From the NCBI RefSeq assembly GCF_002803065.1, contig NZ_NNBL01000017.1, forward strand, positions 107,868 through 171,867: a stretch of 64,000 nt of DNA, written 5' to 3'. Below, piece after piece: positions 16,952 through 24,673 of this stretch. A program made the translations under genes and the position numbers. Origin of the DNA: Streptomyces sp. CB01635. Lineage in GTDB: Bacteria; Actinomycetota; Actinomycetes; Streptomycetales; Streptomycetaceae. Numbering within the stretch: position 1 is the stretch's first letter; the number at the start of each line of letters is the position of its first letter. Below the pieces are notes generated by a model that was not told the DNA's origin, did not search any database, and worked only from the letters and a program-made list of their open reading frames with translations.

Positions 16952-18579
16952 CGGGAGCTCACCCACGCGTCGTAGAGGTAGGGCAGGGACAGGGCCGGTT
17001 CGAGAGCGGCGCCGCGCACCGATCCGTCGTGAGCGGCGAGACGGGTCGTCTGCGGGTAGAGGGTCAGCTGGTAGGCGCCCGCGGAGATCAGCCGCTGCGC
17101 CGCGCCGTAGAGCTTCTGCTGCTCGTCCGGGTCCGTGGTGGCCTGTGCGGTACGGAACAGTCGGTCGAGGGCGGGGTCCTTGGCGTATGTCGCGTTGGAG
17201 TGGATGCCGTTCTGCACGGCGTATTCGCTGCCGAAGACGGTGTGCAGCACGTCGGGTGTGTTGGTGTTCCAGTAGCCGTCGCGCAGGTCGTACTTCCCCG
17301 CCAGGTAACGGGTGTTGACCGTCGCCGCGTCGAGCCGTAGCAGCTTCAGCTGGAAGCCGACGTCCTTGGCGGTGGCCTGGATCTGCTCCATCACCGCCAG
17401 CTGGTTCGGGCTGATGTCGGACTTGAGGAGCACCTCGGCGGTCAGCCGCCCGGTGCCCTTGACGCGGTAGCCGTCACCGTCGCGCTTTCCCCAACCCGCC
17501 TGATCCAGCAAAGTGTTGGCCTTCTCCGGGTCGTACGGCCAGGCGTTCTCGTACGCGTCCGAGTAGTGCGGCGTCACATAGCTGAGCGGGCCGCCCGCCC
17601 GCCGGTACTGGCCGAAGAAGACACTCTTGAGGCCGTCGGCGACATCGGCCGAGTACAGGAACGCCTTGCGGACGCGGATATCGTCGAAGGGGGCGCGGGA
17701 GGTGTTCAGGGCGAGGTTCGTCGGATTGCCCGGCCGGTCGCGCACGACCACCTTCAGGCGGTCGTCGTGTTCGGCGGTCCGCTGGTCCTCCGGCGGCAGC
17801 GCGTCGATCACGTCGACCTGCCCCGACTGGACGGCTGCGAACCGGGTCGCGGGTTCCGGTATGAACCGCCAGACGATCTTCTCCGCGTACGCGGGGCCGG
17901 AGTGCTTCGCGTACGGCGGCGGGGAGTTGTAGTGCGGGTTGCGCACCAGGACGACGTCCGACTGCCGGTTCCACTTCTTCACGATGAACGGGCCGGTGCC
18001 GACGGGTGCCGCGCAGTTCGCCTCCTTTCCGCGGGCGAGGGCCTTGGGCGACTCCATGGCGAGGAACGCCTGCGCGAGCATGTTGAGGAAGGGTGAGTAC
18101 GGCCGGTCGAGGTGCACACGGGCCGTGAACTCGTCCACCACGTCAGTTCTTTGATAGGGCGCCAGATATCCGCCCGCTGTCCCGGACTGGGTGTCGGGAT
18201 CGACCATGTGGTCGAAGTTGGCCTTGACGGCCACCGCGTCGAAGCGGGTGCCGTCGGTGAACCGGACGTCGTCGCGCAGATGGAAGGTGTAGGTCCGGCC
18301 GTCCTCAGAGATGTCCCAGGACGCGGCCAGCCACGGCTTGGCCTCGCCCTCTGCGTCAAGCGCGACAAGCGAGTCGAGGACCTGCTGGGCGACGTACGCC
18401 TGCGGCATGTCGCCCGCCACATGCGGGTCGAGGCAGGTGGGCTCGCGGTCGGTGGCGTAGGTGAGGGTGCCGCCCGCGGCGGGGCGGGCGGTGACGGACG
18501 TGGCGGCCTCGCCGGCCCCGCAGGCGGTGGCGAGAAGCAGGAGGGGGAGGGCGAGGAGGAGACGGTAGGGCGGTTTCAC
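16948..18579 (-). CDS. ABC transporter substrate-binding lipoprotein, peptide/nickel family 5
   Basis: The 543-residue protein has a lipoprotein signal peptide (LLLALPLLLLATACGAG, lipobox LATAC) and a family-5 binding fold: GGTLTYATDREPTCLDPHVA, ISEDGRTYTFHLRDDVRFTDGT, VGTGPFIVKKW, VRNPHY. Family-5 proteins bind peptides, nickel, or diverse small molecules outside the membrane. Location between an SfnC-like gene and the permease genes, all in one leader-peptide-controlled operon, suggests an organosulfur ligand. It is unrelated in position to the truncated binding protein at 5.7 kb, which has a twin-arginine signal. Confidence 0.92.
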   Translation of the reverse strand: MKPPYRLLLALPLLLLATACGAGEAATSVTARPAAGGTLTYATDREPTCLDPHVAGDMPQAYVAQQVLDSLVALDAEGEAKPWLAASWDISEDGRTYTFHLRDDVRFTDGTRFDAVAVKANFDHMVDPDTQSGTAGGYLAPYQRTDVVDEFTARVHLDRPYSPFLNMLAQAFLAMESPKALARGKEANCAAPVGTGPFIVKKWNRQSDVVLVRNPHYNSPPPYAKHSGPAYAEKIVWRFIPEPATRFAAVQSGQVDVIDALPPEDQRTAEHDDRLKVVVRDRPGNPTNLALNTSRAPFDDIRVRKAFLYSADVADGLKSVFFGQYRRAGGPLSYVTPHYSDAYENAWPYDPEKANTLLDQAGWGKRDGDGYRVKGTGRLTAEVLLKSDISPNQLAVMEQIQATAKDVGFQLKLLRLDAATVNTRYLAGKYDLRDGYWNTNTPDVLHTVFGSEYAVQNGIHSNATYAKDPALDRLFRTAQATTDPDEQQKLYGAAQRLISAGAYQLTLYPQTTRLAAHDGSVRGAALEPALSLPYLYDAWVSSR

Positions 18580-18610
18580 GGGGACTCCGGGGTGGTCTGC
18601 CTGCGGTGGG

Positions 18611-19807
18611 TCAGAAGAAGCCGTTGAGCGGAGGCGGGGTGCCGTTCAGCAGCCAGTCGCCGCACACCCGCGCCTTGTGCGCGACCGGGTTGTGCGAGGC
18701 GACGGTGCGGGCGTTGCGCCAGTGCCGGTCCAGGTGGTGTTCGCGGAGCGTGGCCGACGCCCCGCCGACGTCGTAGAGCCGTTCGCCGGCGCTCAACGCG
18801 GCCCGAGCGGCAGTCACTTGAGCTTGCGCGACCGTGGCGGCCGCCGAGTGCAGCGCGTCCTGGTCTCCCGTGATGCCGTCGTCGGCGGGGACCGCGAGCG
18901 CCGCGTCGATCACCGAGGCGGCGTGCAGGACAACCGCCTCGGCGGCCAGCGCCCCGGCCGCGATCTCACCGACGGTGTGCTGCACCAGTGGATCGTCGAC
19001 CGCCCGCTCCACTCCGGCGTGCTGCACGGCGCGCGCCTTCTCTCTCGCGTACGAGAGCGCGTCCGCCAGGGCCGCCTTCGCTATCCCCGCGTGCACTGCG
19101 GCCAGGAACAACTGGTAGTACGGGCCCATATGGGTGCGGCGCTGCCAGCCCGTCGCGTCGACCGTGACCTCGTCGCCGTACGCGGCCACCTGCCGCAGCC
19201 GCGTCGTGCCGGAGGCGGTGGTGCGCTGGCCGAGCGCGTCCCAGTCGTCGACGAGCTCGACGCCCTCGCGCGAGCGCGGAAGCACGACCCGTACCCGGCG
19301 CTCCGCGTCGTCGAGCGCGATCACGACGACGTGGTCGGCGAAGAGCGCGCCGGTCGAGTAGAACTTCGTGCCGTCCACGCGGTACGCGTCGCCGTCCCGC
19401 GTGAGGCGGGTGCGGATCTCGCCGGGGTGCGCGGTGCCCCGCTCGGACGCGGCGTTGCCGAACAGCTCACCGGCGACGACCGTCGGGTACCAGCGGGCCC
19501 GCTCGGCCGCGGTGCCCTGGCTGATCAGCAGCTCCACGAAACCGAAGTGCGGGCGCAATGCCTGCGCCACGTTCGAGTCGGCCTCGGCCAGATCGATCAC
19601 GAGGCGGAAGAGGTCGACGAGAGAGCCGCCTGCGCCACCGTACTCACGGGGAACGCGGAGTGCGCCCAGGCCGCTGTCGCGGACCAACTGGACACTTTTG
19701 TAAGGGAGTTCACGTGCCGCCTCCAAGCTTGCGGCGACGGCACGGATCCGGTGGAGCAGGTCGGCCGGGGCCGATACGGAGATGTGCGGGGTAACGGATG
19801 AGGGCAT
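18611..19807 (-). CDS. SfnC/DszC-like acyl-CoA-dehydrogenase-fold monooxygenase, paralogue 2
   Basis: This 398-residue protein has the same architecture as the one encoded at 9675: VPREYGGAGGSLVDLFRLV, GTKFYSTGALFADHVVVIA, DWDALGQRTTASGTTRLRQV, HLDRHWRNARTVASHNPVAH and DWLLNGTPPPLNGFF. The C-terminal TPPPLNGF signature matches the TPPPANGL of its paralogue. It probably oxygenates a sulfur compound using FMNH2. ATG 19807 has GGAGG seven bases upstream. It is the first structural gene of the left-going operon, 183 bases downstream of the leader peptide. No reductase is encoded in this operon, so FMNH2 would come from the product of 9058 or 2852 (inference). Confidence 0.87.
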   Translation of the reverse strand: MPSSVTPHISVSAPADLLHRIRAVAASLEAARELPYKSVQLVRDSGLGALRVPREYGGAGGSLVDLFRLVIDLAEADSNVAQALRPHFGFVELLISQGTAAERARWYPTVVAGELFGNAASERGTAHPGEIRTRLTRDGDAYRVDGTKFYSTGALFADHVVVIALDDAERRVRVVLPRSREGVELVDDWDALGQRTTASGTTRLRQVAAYGDEVTVDATGWQRRTHMGPYYQLFLAAVHAGIAKAALADALSYAREKARAVQHAGVERAVDDPLVQHTVGEIAAGALAAEAVVLHAASVIDAALAVPADDGITGDQDALHSAAATVAQAQVTAARAALSAGERLYDVGGASATLREHHLDRHWRNARTVASHNPVAHKARVCGDWLLNGTPPPLNGFF

Positions 19808-19990
19808 GGGAAGGCCTCCGGAAAGCGGCGGACGCGTGTCAGCGCGCGCAAAAAGGGGCGGATGGTCAACCCTGGCGTTCAGCCTTCGGCGGTGCGGGGC
19901 CTTACGGCGACATCGACGGGCCGCCTCCGGGCAGCAACGGGCCGGGAGGCGGAAGAAGTGTCGAGAAGGTTGGGAAGGCGGCGCGGGGCG

Positions 19991-20080
19991 TTACGCGACG
20001 GCGCGGCGACAGACGGCACTCGAGACACGCGACAGGTCGACGTGACGTCGCCGTGTGAGTTCTTGCCGTTCGTCGGACAT
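19991..20080 (-). CDS. Leader peptide of sulfur operon 2
   Basis: A 29-codon ORF contains LTRRRHVDLSRVSSAVCRRA, identical in its RRRHVDL core to the leader at 8806 and typical of actinobacterial sulfur-gene leader peptides. It has one Cys codon where its paralogue has three. No ribosome-binding site is seen; a TTGAAT at 20088-20093 ends seven bases before the ATG, so leaderless translation is probable. It precedes the operon of SfnC-like protein, ABC importer and flavin monooxygenase by 183 bases. Attenuation by cysteine or arginine supply is inferred. Confidence 0.8.
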   Translation of the reverse strand: MSDERQELTRRRHVDLSRVSSAVCRRAVA

Positions 20081-20087
20081 AGCCGTG

Positions 20088-20117
20088 ATTCAACCAGGCC
20101 GCCGGCAGGTGGTCGAG
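20088..20117 (-). promoter_or_regulatory. Putative promoter of sulfur operon 2
   Basis: On the minus strand CTCGAC (20117-20112) is followed after 18 bases by TTGAAT (20093-20088), the same pair as in operon 1. Both lie inside similar flanking words (CCGACTCGAC and CTTGAATC / GTTGAATC). The predicted start is at or beside the leader ATG. Confidence 0.45.
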
Positions 20118-20135
20118 TCGGCATTGGCGAAGCAC

Positions 20136-20155
20136 CTATCGGGATTCCCTTTCAC
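20136..20155. promoter_or_regulatory. Candidate LysR operator upstream of sulfur operon 2
   Basis: On the minus strand GTGAAAGGGAATCCCGATAG matches GTGTAAGGGAAACCCTATCA of operon 1 at 15 of 20 positions, including AAGGGAA-N-CCC. Its first base is 75 bases before the leader ATG, the same as in operon 1. A shared LysR-type activator is the simplest reading. Confidence 0.6.
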
Positions 20156-20534
20156 CGGGAGCGGGCTCCGGGTAAATGTCCATGCCCACGTGGACGTTGA
20201 CAGGGAATTCCGATCGCGCGCACCGAGCCGAGCGCTGTCCACCATGCGGGATGCCCGCTGTCGGGCCGCGCGGGGTGATGCCGACGGGGCAGGTCAGCAT
20301 CACGAACAACACGACCGGACTGCGCAAGATCGAGTACAACCGCACCCGACTGCGCAAGCATCCCGAGTACGGCTATGTCACCCCGCTCGAAACCAGAGCC
20401 CTGGTGACCCAAGACCTCGCCCCCCGCAGCGTAACCATCCGCTGTCCATGATCACGGGGGAACTTCATATCGGAGGACGACGGGACCTCGTACCTTCGCT
20501 CTGCCTCTAGCATCGACTGAACCATGCTTTACCA
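20156..20534. other. Noncoding gap between sulfur operon 2 and a TnpB element
   Basis: No convincing gene. A short open frame (to 20451) contains IEYNRTRLRKHPEYGYVTPL, faintly like the tail of an integrase-type transposase, but the match is too weak to call. Confidence 0.35.
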
Positions 20535-20549
20535 GTAGGCACGATTGAG

Positions 20550-21970
20550 TCAACCACCCGGGACTCAAAGTCCCGGGCTTGCACAACGGGCACCACTGGC
20601 TGTGGTGCTGCGTTTGCGTCCTGTCCCACGCCCGGTGTTCGGGGGTGGGTCTGGGGCGGTTGACTGCGCCCCGCATCGCCACAACTCTTCCGCACGGTGG
20701 CGGATGTTGCGGGAGCCGTTCCAGTCCGCGTGTGCAACGACACCGCAGGACCGGCATACGAAACGGGCCTGACTGGCCCGGTTCGCCTTGTCGATGTGCC
20801 CGCATTCGGCGCAGGTGCGGGAGGTGTACGCCGGATCGACGTGCACCACCGGCACCCCCGCTCTGCGGGCCTTGTACGCGATGAAATCTGCGAGCTGGGC
20901 AAATGCCCAGGAGGAGTGGGTGGCCCGTTGGGGCTTGCGAAGCCGTACCCGCGCGCGGATCCCTGTGAGGACTTCCAGGGCGATTCCGCGTCCGGTGCGT
21001 TCTGCCTCGGCCACCACATGTTTCGCGATCTTGTGGTTGATGTCCCGCGCCCGCCGCGCCTCCTTACGACGCCGATTCTTCAGGCGCCGTTTGACGGACG
21101 GGGTGTTCTTACGCTGGAGTTTCGTACGCAGGGTGCGCTCGCGCAGACGCCCGCGATTCAGCCGGCGTCCGGCCATGATCTGACCGTCCGAGGTGGTCGC
21201 GATGTTCACGATCCCCAGATCGACCCCGAGAAACTCCGTGACGCCGGTGGTGAGTTCGGCCTCGGGAACCTCGCAGGTGGCGGTCAGGAACCACATACCG
21301 TCGCGGAACAGCAGATCGGACTCGCCCTTGCGGCACAGAGCCAGGCGGGCCAAATGCTCGGGGGCGGCGGTGAACGCCACCTCTTTCATCCGGCCCGACA
21401 GGGTCCAGATCGACACCGTGCGCCCGGTGTACTGCCAGGACAGCATCCGGTCGTCATACGGCTGGGCACCCTCCAACCGGAAGGCGATCGGCTTTTCGAC
21501 CGCCCGCCGGAAGCGCTTGGAGGAGGGCTTGCCGAGATTCCCTGCCGTTAGGTTCGCCCGCAGCGTGCGGTAGGCGTCGCAGGTCTTCTTGATGACGTGC
21601 TGGGCCGCCTGAGCTCCGAGCCCCCATCGGTCCTTGACCTGGGTGTAGGTGTGCTCGCGCAGGGCGAAGTTGCTCTTGATGTCCTTCTCGAACGCCACGG
21701 ACGACACCCAGGTCGCGGCCTCGTTGCAGGCATGCAGGGTTTCCTCAAGTGCGGACGCCTGCACGGGCGTCGGCAGGAGTTTCACCTGCACGGTCAACTT
21801 CACGACCGTGACGTTACCTGCCGCCTGACGTACCGGCATTCGAACAGCGCGCATTCCTCACCCGGGCGCTCCGGCCCGGTTTCTTGCGGGCGCTCCGCGC
21901 CCGTTGTGACGGCGATGCTCCGCATCGCTATCACCGGATGCGATTCCTCCCGGGGGTGAACCCCCGGGGT
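20550..21970 (-). mobile_element. IS200/IS605-type element carrying tnpB only
   Basis: The tnpB gene is framed by subterminal hairpins. At 20557-20577 CCCGGGACT-CAA-AGTCCCGGG spans the tnpB stop codon; at 21949-21968 CCCGGGGGT-GA-ACCCCCGGG lies on the start side. No tnpA is present, so mobility would need a Y1 transposase in trans (one is encoded at 42285). Exact ends cannot be fixed because these elements lack terminal inverted repeats and target duplications. Confidence 0.7.
20565..21803 (-). CDS. tnpB: TnpB family RNA-guided endonuclease (OrfB of IS200/IS605)
   Basis: This is a 412-residue TnpB. All three RuvC acidic residues are present: Asp in FLGVDLGIVNIATT (about residue 195), Glu in IALEVLTGI (about 277), and Asp in HADWNGSRNI (about 360). 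The CxxC...CxxC zinc ribbon is intact (CAECGHIDKA, FVCRSCG). The N-terminal domain starts KLTVQVKLLPTPVQASALEE. TnpB proteins use an RNA derived from the element's right end to cut target DNA and help the transposon persist. The hairpin over the stop codon (20557-20577) is where that RNA would lie. GTG 21803 is preferred because family homology begins at KLTVQ; 21854 is an alternative. It appears functional. Confidence 0.85.
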   Translation of the reverse strand: MKLTVQVKLLPTPVQASALEETLHACNEAATWVSSVAFEKDIKSNFALREHTYTQVKDRWGLGAQAAQHVIKKTCDAYRTLRANLTAGNLGKPSSKRFRRAVEKPIAFRLEGAQPYDDRMLSWQYTGRTVSIWTLSGRMKEVAFTAAPEHLARLALCRKGESDLLFRDGMWFLTATCEVPEAELTTGVTEFLGVDLGIVNIATTSDGQIMAGRRLNRGRLRERTLRTKLQRKNTPSVKRRLKNRRRKEARRARDINHKIAKHVVAEAERTGRGIALEVLTGIRARVRLRKPQRATHSSWAFAQLADFIAYKARRAGVPVVHVDPAYTSRTCAECGHIDKANRASQARFVCRSCGVVAHADWNGSRNIRHRAEELWRCGAQSTAPDPPPNTGRGTGRKRSTTASGARCASPGL

Positions 21971-22426
21971 TCCTCGCAAGAGCACGCTGAACGAAACACA
22001 ACCTTGGACATGAAGTCGCGATTGTGGGGCCGCGAGAGCCGCACCAGCGGAGTGCGGCGGAGCCTACCCGCTGTCGGCGAGCCAGAGTTGGACGTCGCCG
22101 GGTAGCCGTGCGGCCTGGTGATTGTGCTGCGTCTTCTTCACCATGCGCAGTAGGGCCGTTCTGTCCGAGGGATTGTCGTGCGCTAAACCCTCCCACCCCG
22201 GCCCGGGACACCCCGCGGATCGAGGAACCGCACGAGAGCCCCGCGCCACGCGCCGGGGAAGACCGTCAAGCGCGCCGAGACACGCGACCAGCACTGCGGC
22301 CGTACAGGTTAAAGATCAAGCTGAGACCGTGTCCTGTGTGCTGCCGAACGGCCCCAATCCACAACCTCCCGGTCAAGGGTTCGTTGAGCTCTCCGAGCGT
22401 CCAGCCCATGATTGGAAGGTGTCGTC
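21971..22426. other. Noncoding gap
   Basis: No gene or RNA is supported here. It contains the flank of the TnpB element and the upstream region of the ADF/cofilin-like gene, whose GGAAGG ribosome-binding site is at 22414-22419. Confidence 0.5.
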
Positions 22427-22831
22427 GTGACCAGTGCTATCTCAGTGGAAGACCGCTGCATCGACGCCTTCAACGAACTCAAATGCAACCGGCACATCAC
22501 CACCGTCCTGTACCGGCTCAACGACAGCCTGGACACCCTCATCCTGGACTACGAGGGGAACCTGACCCACGACGAGCTCCTCAAATCCCTGCCGTCCGAT
22601 CCACGGCTCGTGGCCTATGAGCTCTGCTTCGCCGACCGGGATGGCAGTCGCAGAGCGGCCATTGTCCTGATTTCCTGGTCGCCCCAGGGCATCAGTTCCG
22701 AGCGGATGGCAGCGCACGCCGCGGTGTACGTCGCCCTCAGAAATCAGCTTGGCGGCATCGACCTCTTCGTCGAGGCCATGAGGCAGTCCGATCTGGAGTA
22801 CAACCGGCTCGTCCGCGCCGCCCGGGCGTAG
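22427..22831 (+). CDS. ADF/cofilin-like (ADF-H domain) protein
   Basis: The 134-residue protein aligns along its full length with the actin-depolymerising-factor homology fold. Features: VEDRCIDAFNELK (cofilin VxDxxxxxFNDLK, first helix), LYRLNDSLDTLILDYEG, LLKSLPSDPRLVAYELCF (LPxxDxxYAxYDxxY), and DGSRRAAIVLISWSP leading into the long helix ISSERMAAHAAVYVALRNQL (cofilin WSPxxAxxxxKMxYASSKxALxxxL). The actin-binding Lys of the helix is replaced by Arg (SERM for SKM). In eukaryotes such proteins bind and sever actin filaments; the target in a bacterium is unknown. GTG 22427 has GGAAGG seven bases upstream; TTG 22412 is the longer alternative. It stands alone between a TnpB element and an RHS fragment, suggesting acquisition. 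Confidence 0.75.
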   Translation: MTSAISVEDRCIDAFNELKCNRHITTVLYRLNDSLDTLILDYEGNLTHDELLKSLPSDPRLVAYELCFADRDGSRRAAIVLISWSPQGISSERMAAHAAVYVALRNQLGGIDLFVEAMRQSDLEYNRLVRAARA

Positions 22832-23295
22832 CCCGGCAGACCTCGATCGGTGGCCATGAGCAGGTCGAGCTCCTGGAGTGACGAGCTCGCGCCTGCCTCG
22901 GTGTCGTCGGGCGGCAGGGCCAGCGCCGGGGTAGAGCTTGGCAGCACGCGCAAGTTGCTTTCCCTGCCTCTACGTAGCTCACAACTGCAACCTTCAGCCC
23001 CGTCAGCCCCGCAAACAGTGTCGGCACCTTTCCTGACCTGCACTTATTGCAGCGGGGGGTGAGGGGGCCAAAGTCCCTCGGCCCGCCCAGCTCCTGGCAG
23101 GCCCGTGCTTTGGTTGACGGCCGTGCCGCCGCGGCGGCACTTCTGGACGCCCAACACGAAACCCGCCCGGGGCTTGCTTCCCGGAAGGGCAAAACCAGGC
23201 TGAGCCTCAAGACGGGTTCATACGCGCGCCTATGAACCCGCCCCCCGGGTTGGGTCCGGTCCACTCGCGTCCGTGGAAGCCATCCTGCTCCAACA
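22832..23295. other. Noncoding gap with a hairpin
   Basis: No gene is supported. At 23213-23240 a perfect 10-bp inverted repeat, CGGGTTCATA and TATGAACCCG, flanks the 8-base spacer CGCGCGCC. It could be a terminator stem without a T tract or a protein-binding site. Confidence 0.5.
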
Positions 23296-23559
23296 TCAGC
23301 CGTGTCGCGGGTTCTTGGAAGCGGCCCGGCTGGCCCAGCGGGCGTGTTCGTCGACGGCGTCGGCCAGACTGGGGTCGTATTTGCGGGCGCCGAGGTGGTT
23401 GAGGCCGGTCGGGTCGGTAGTGCCGCCGACGTAGCCGCGGGTCCCGGGAATGGTGTCGGCCTGTTCGGCGCGGAGCTCGCCGAAGGGGAGTTGGTTGCAG
23501 CGGCTGACGGCGAGGGTGGCCATGGCCGCGCCTGCCTTGGATGTGCCCGGCTGGTGCAC
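23296..23559 (-). pseudogene. RHS-repeat protein fragment
   Basis: The 87-codon frame contains RGYVGGTTDPTGLNHLGARK followed by YDPSLADAV. This is the RHS-repeat-associated core motif (GxxGGTTDPTGLTHLGAREYDPxxGRF) that normally precedes the toxin tip of polymorphic RHS proteins. Sequence on both sides is not RHS-like, so only a scrap of a protein usually over 1500 residues long remains. Confidence 0.65.
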
Positions 23560-23560
23560 G

Positions 23561-23602
23561 AAAAGCGGGGGCCGGCCGGAGACACTCCGGCCGGCCCCCG
23601 CT
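23561..23602 (-). terminator. Intrinsic terminator of the PRC-barrel gene
   Basis: An 18-bp perfect stem (23564-23581 with 23585-23602, arm AGCGGGGGCCGGCCGGAG) has a three-base loop. On the minus strand it is followed by TTTT (23564-23561). It lies 20 bases past the stop of the gene at 23623-23973. Confidence 0.9.
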
Positions 23603-23622
23603 GGTGGGGTGGTGCTGTGGGG

Positions 23623-23973
23623 TCAGGGGCGGCGGCTGGTGTAGTAGCTGCCGACCTGCTCGTGGTACCCGGCGTCACCGACGTGCTTGTCCCTGTCGAA
23701 CTCGGGGGAACCCTTGATCTGATCCTTGGTGAGGTCGACGAAGACCTTCCGCTCGGCCTGGTCGACTGTGCGTACGGTGCCGGCGGGCAGCAGGACGTGC
23801 CTACCGAAGATCCAGACACCGGTGTCGACGACGAGGTACGCGGAGTTGACGTCGTCCGAGTGCTTGTCGACCTTGCCGATGCTGCCGTCGGTGGCCTCGA
23901 CCTTGTAACCGATCAGGTCAGTCCCCGCTGTGTGGCCGGCGGTCGGCTGGTAGCCCCAGATGCTGTCGCTCAT
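23623..23973 (-). CDS. PRC-barrel domain protein
   Basis: The 116-residue protein has a PRC-barrel-type beta domain: LIGYKVEATDGSIGKVDKHS, AYLVVDTGVWIFGRHVLLPA-GTV, and RKVFVDLTKDQIKGSPEFDR. The tail is short and Tyr-rich (YHEQVGSYY). Such small PRC-barrel proteins are common in streptomycete stress regulons; the barrel is an RNA- or protein-binding fold and no enzymatic role is known. ATG 23973 has GAGGGAG eight bases upstream. A strong terminator follows. The neighbours (hydrophobic peptide, PLD-like, SigB-type sigma factor) fit a general-stress cluster. Confidence 0.85.
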   Translation of the reverse strand: MSDSIWGYQPTAGHTAGTDLIGYKVEATDGSIGKVDKHSDDVNSAYLVVDTGVWIFGRHVLLPAGTVRTVDQAERKVFVDLTKDQIKGSPEFDRDKHVGDAGYHEQVGSYYTSRRP

Positions 23974-24323
23974 ATAACGGCTCCCTCATCAAATCTACTG
24001 CTCCACAGATGAAGCGGTGGAGTCGGATTGGCGTACCCAGAAATGCGGTGACGCGCTCTCGGAAGACCGCATGCCCTGAGTATCGGACTCCACACATTTA
24101 CACGGCGCGACAATATGTGTGGCCGGACGCGCCGTCCTGGAGGTCATGGTTCCTGACAGCACATCCGGCCACGTATCCCGTATGCCCTTGATTGTGCGCA
24201 CCATTACTTCTCATTACTTGCTTCGCACAGGAGCTTCGATGTGATCGGCAGCCGACATGCGGGTGGGCCACGACGAAGGATCGTCGCGGCCCACCCGCAT
24301 GAAGTTGTGCTGTTCAGGCTGGT
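23974..24323. other. Intergenic region with a possible stress-type promoter
   Basis: No gene is called. On the minus strand GGGTAC (24038-24033), 60 bases before the PRC-barrel start, resembles the -10 box of SigB-type stress promoters, but a convincing -35 element at the right distance is lacking. Confidence 0.3.
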
Positions 24324-24497
24324 TTACCAGCGGTACCAGCGGCCTCGTCGCTTGCCGGCGCTTGCAGCCGGACGGATCACGAAGCCGAGCAGCCACACCA
24401 CCAGCACGATGATGGCGATCCACCACAGGGCCTTCAACGCGAAACCGGCACCGAAGAGGATCAAGGCGAGCAGAAGAACAAGAATGATGGGAACCAT
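24324..24497 (-). CDS. Small hydrophobic membrane protein
   Basis: A 57-residue protein made of two hydrophobic stretches (PIILVLLLALILFGAGFALK and LWWIAIIVLVVWLLGFVIRP) plus a basic Arg/Tyr/Trp tail (GKRRGRWYRW). This matches the short hydrophobic proteins seen many times per streptomycete genome, often near stress genes. ATG 24497 is chosen because GGAGG lies nine bases upstream; ATG 24521 is an alternative. It should sit in the cytoplasmic membrane. Its function is unknown. Confidence 0.75.
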   Translation of the reverse strand: MVPIILVLLLALILFGAGFALKALWWIAIIVLVVWLLGFVIRPAASAGKRRGRWYRW

Positions 24498-24673
24498 GAT
24501 TATCAACCTCCGAGCACTCATGTGCCCAGCCGGAATCCCACCATGCCTCAAAATCAGGTTTGTTTGCTGAGGCCTTACGCGGGAAGTGGTATTCGCTTCA
24601 AAGCAAGGTCGCACCTGGTGCGGAATTCGCCCGGGCTTATTACAGATACCGGCGGATGGGCAGGACAGCTGTC

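Noticed and set aside
20176..20451. ORF with an integrase-like tail (EYNRTRLRKHPEYGYVTP)
   Set aside because: The resemblance is limited to a few residues and the N-terminal part is upstream operator DNA of sulfur operon 2.
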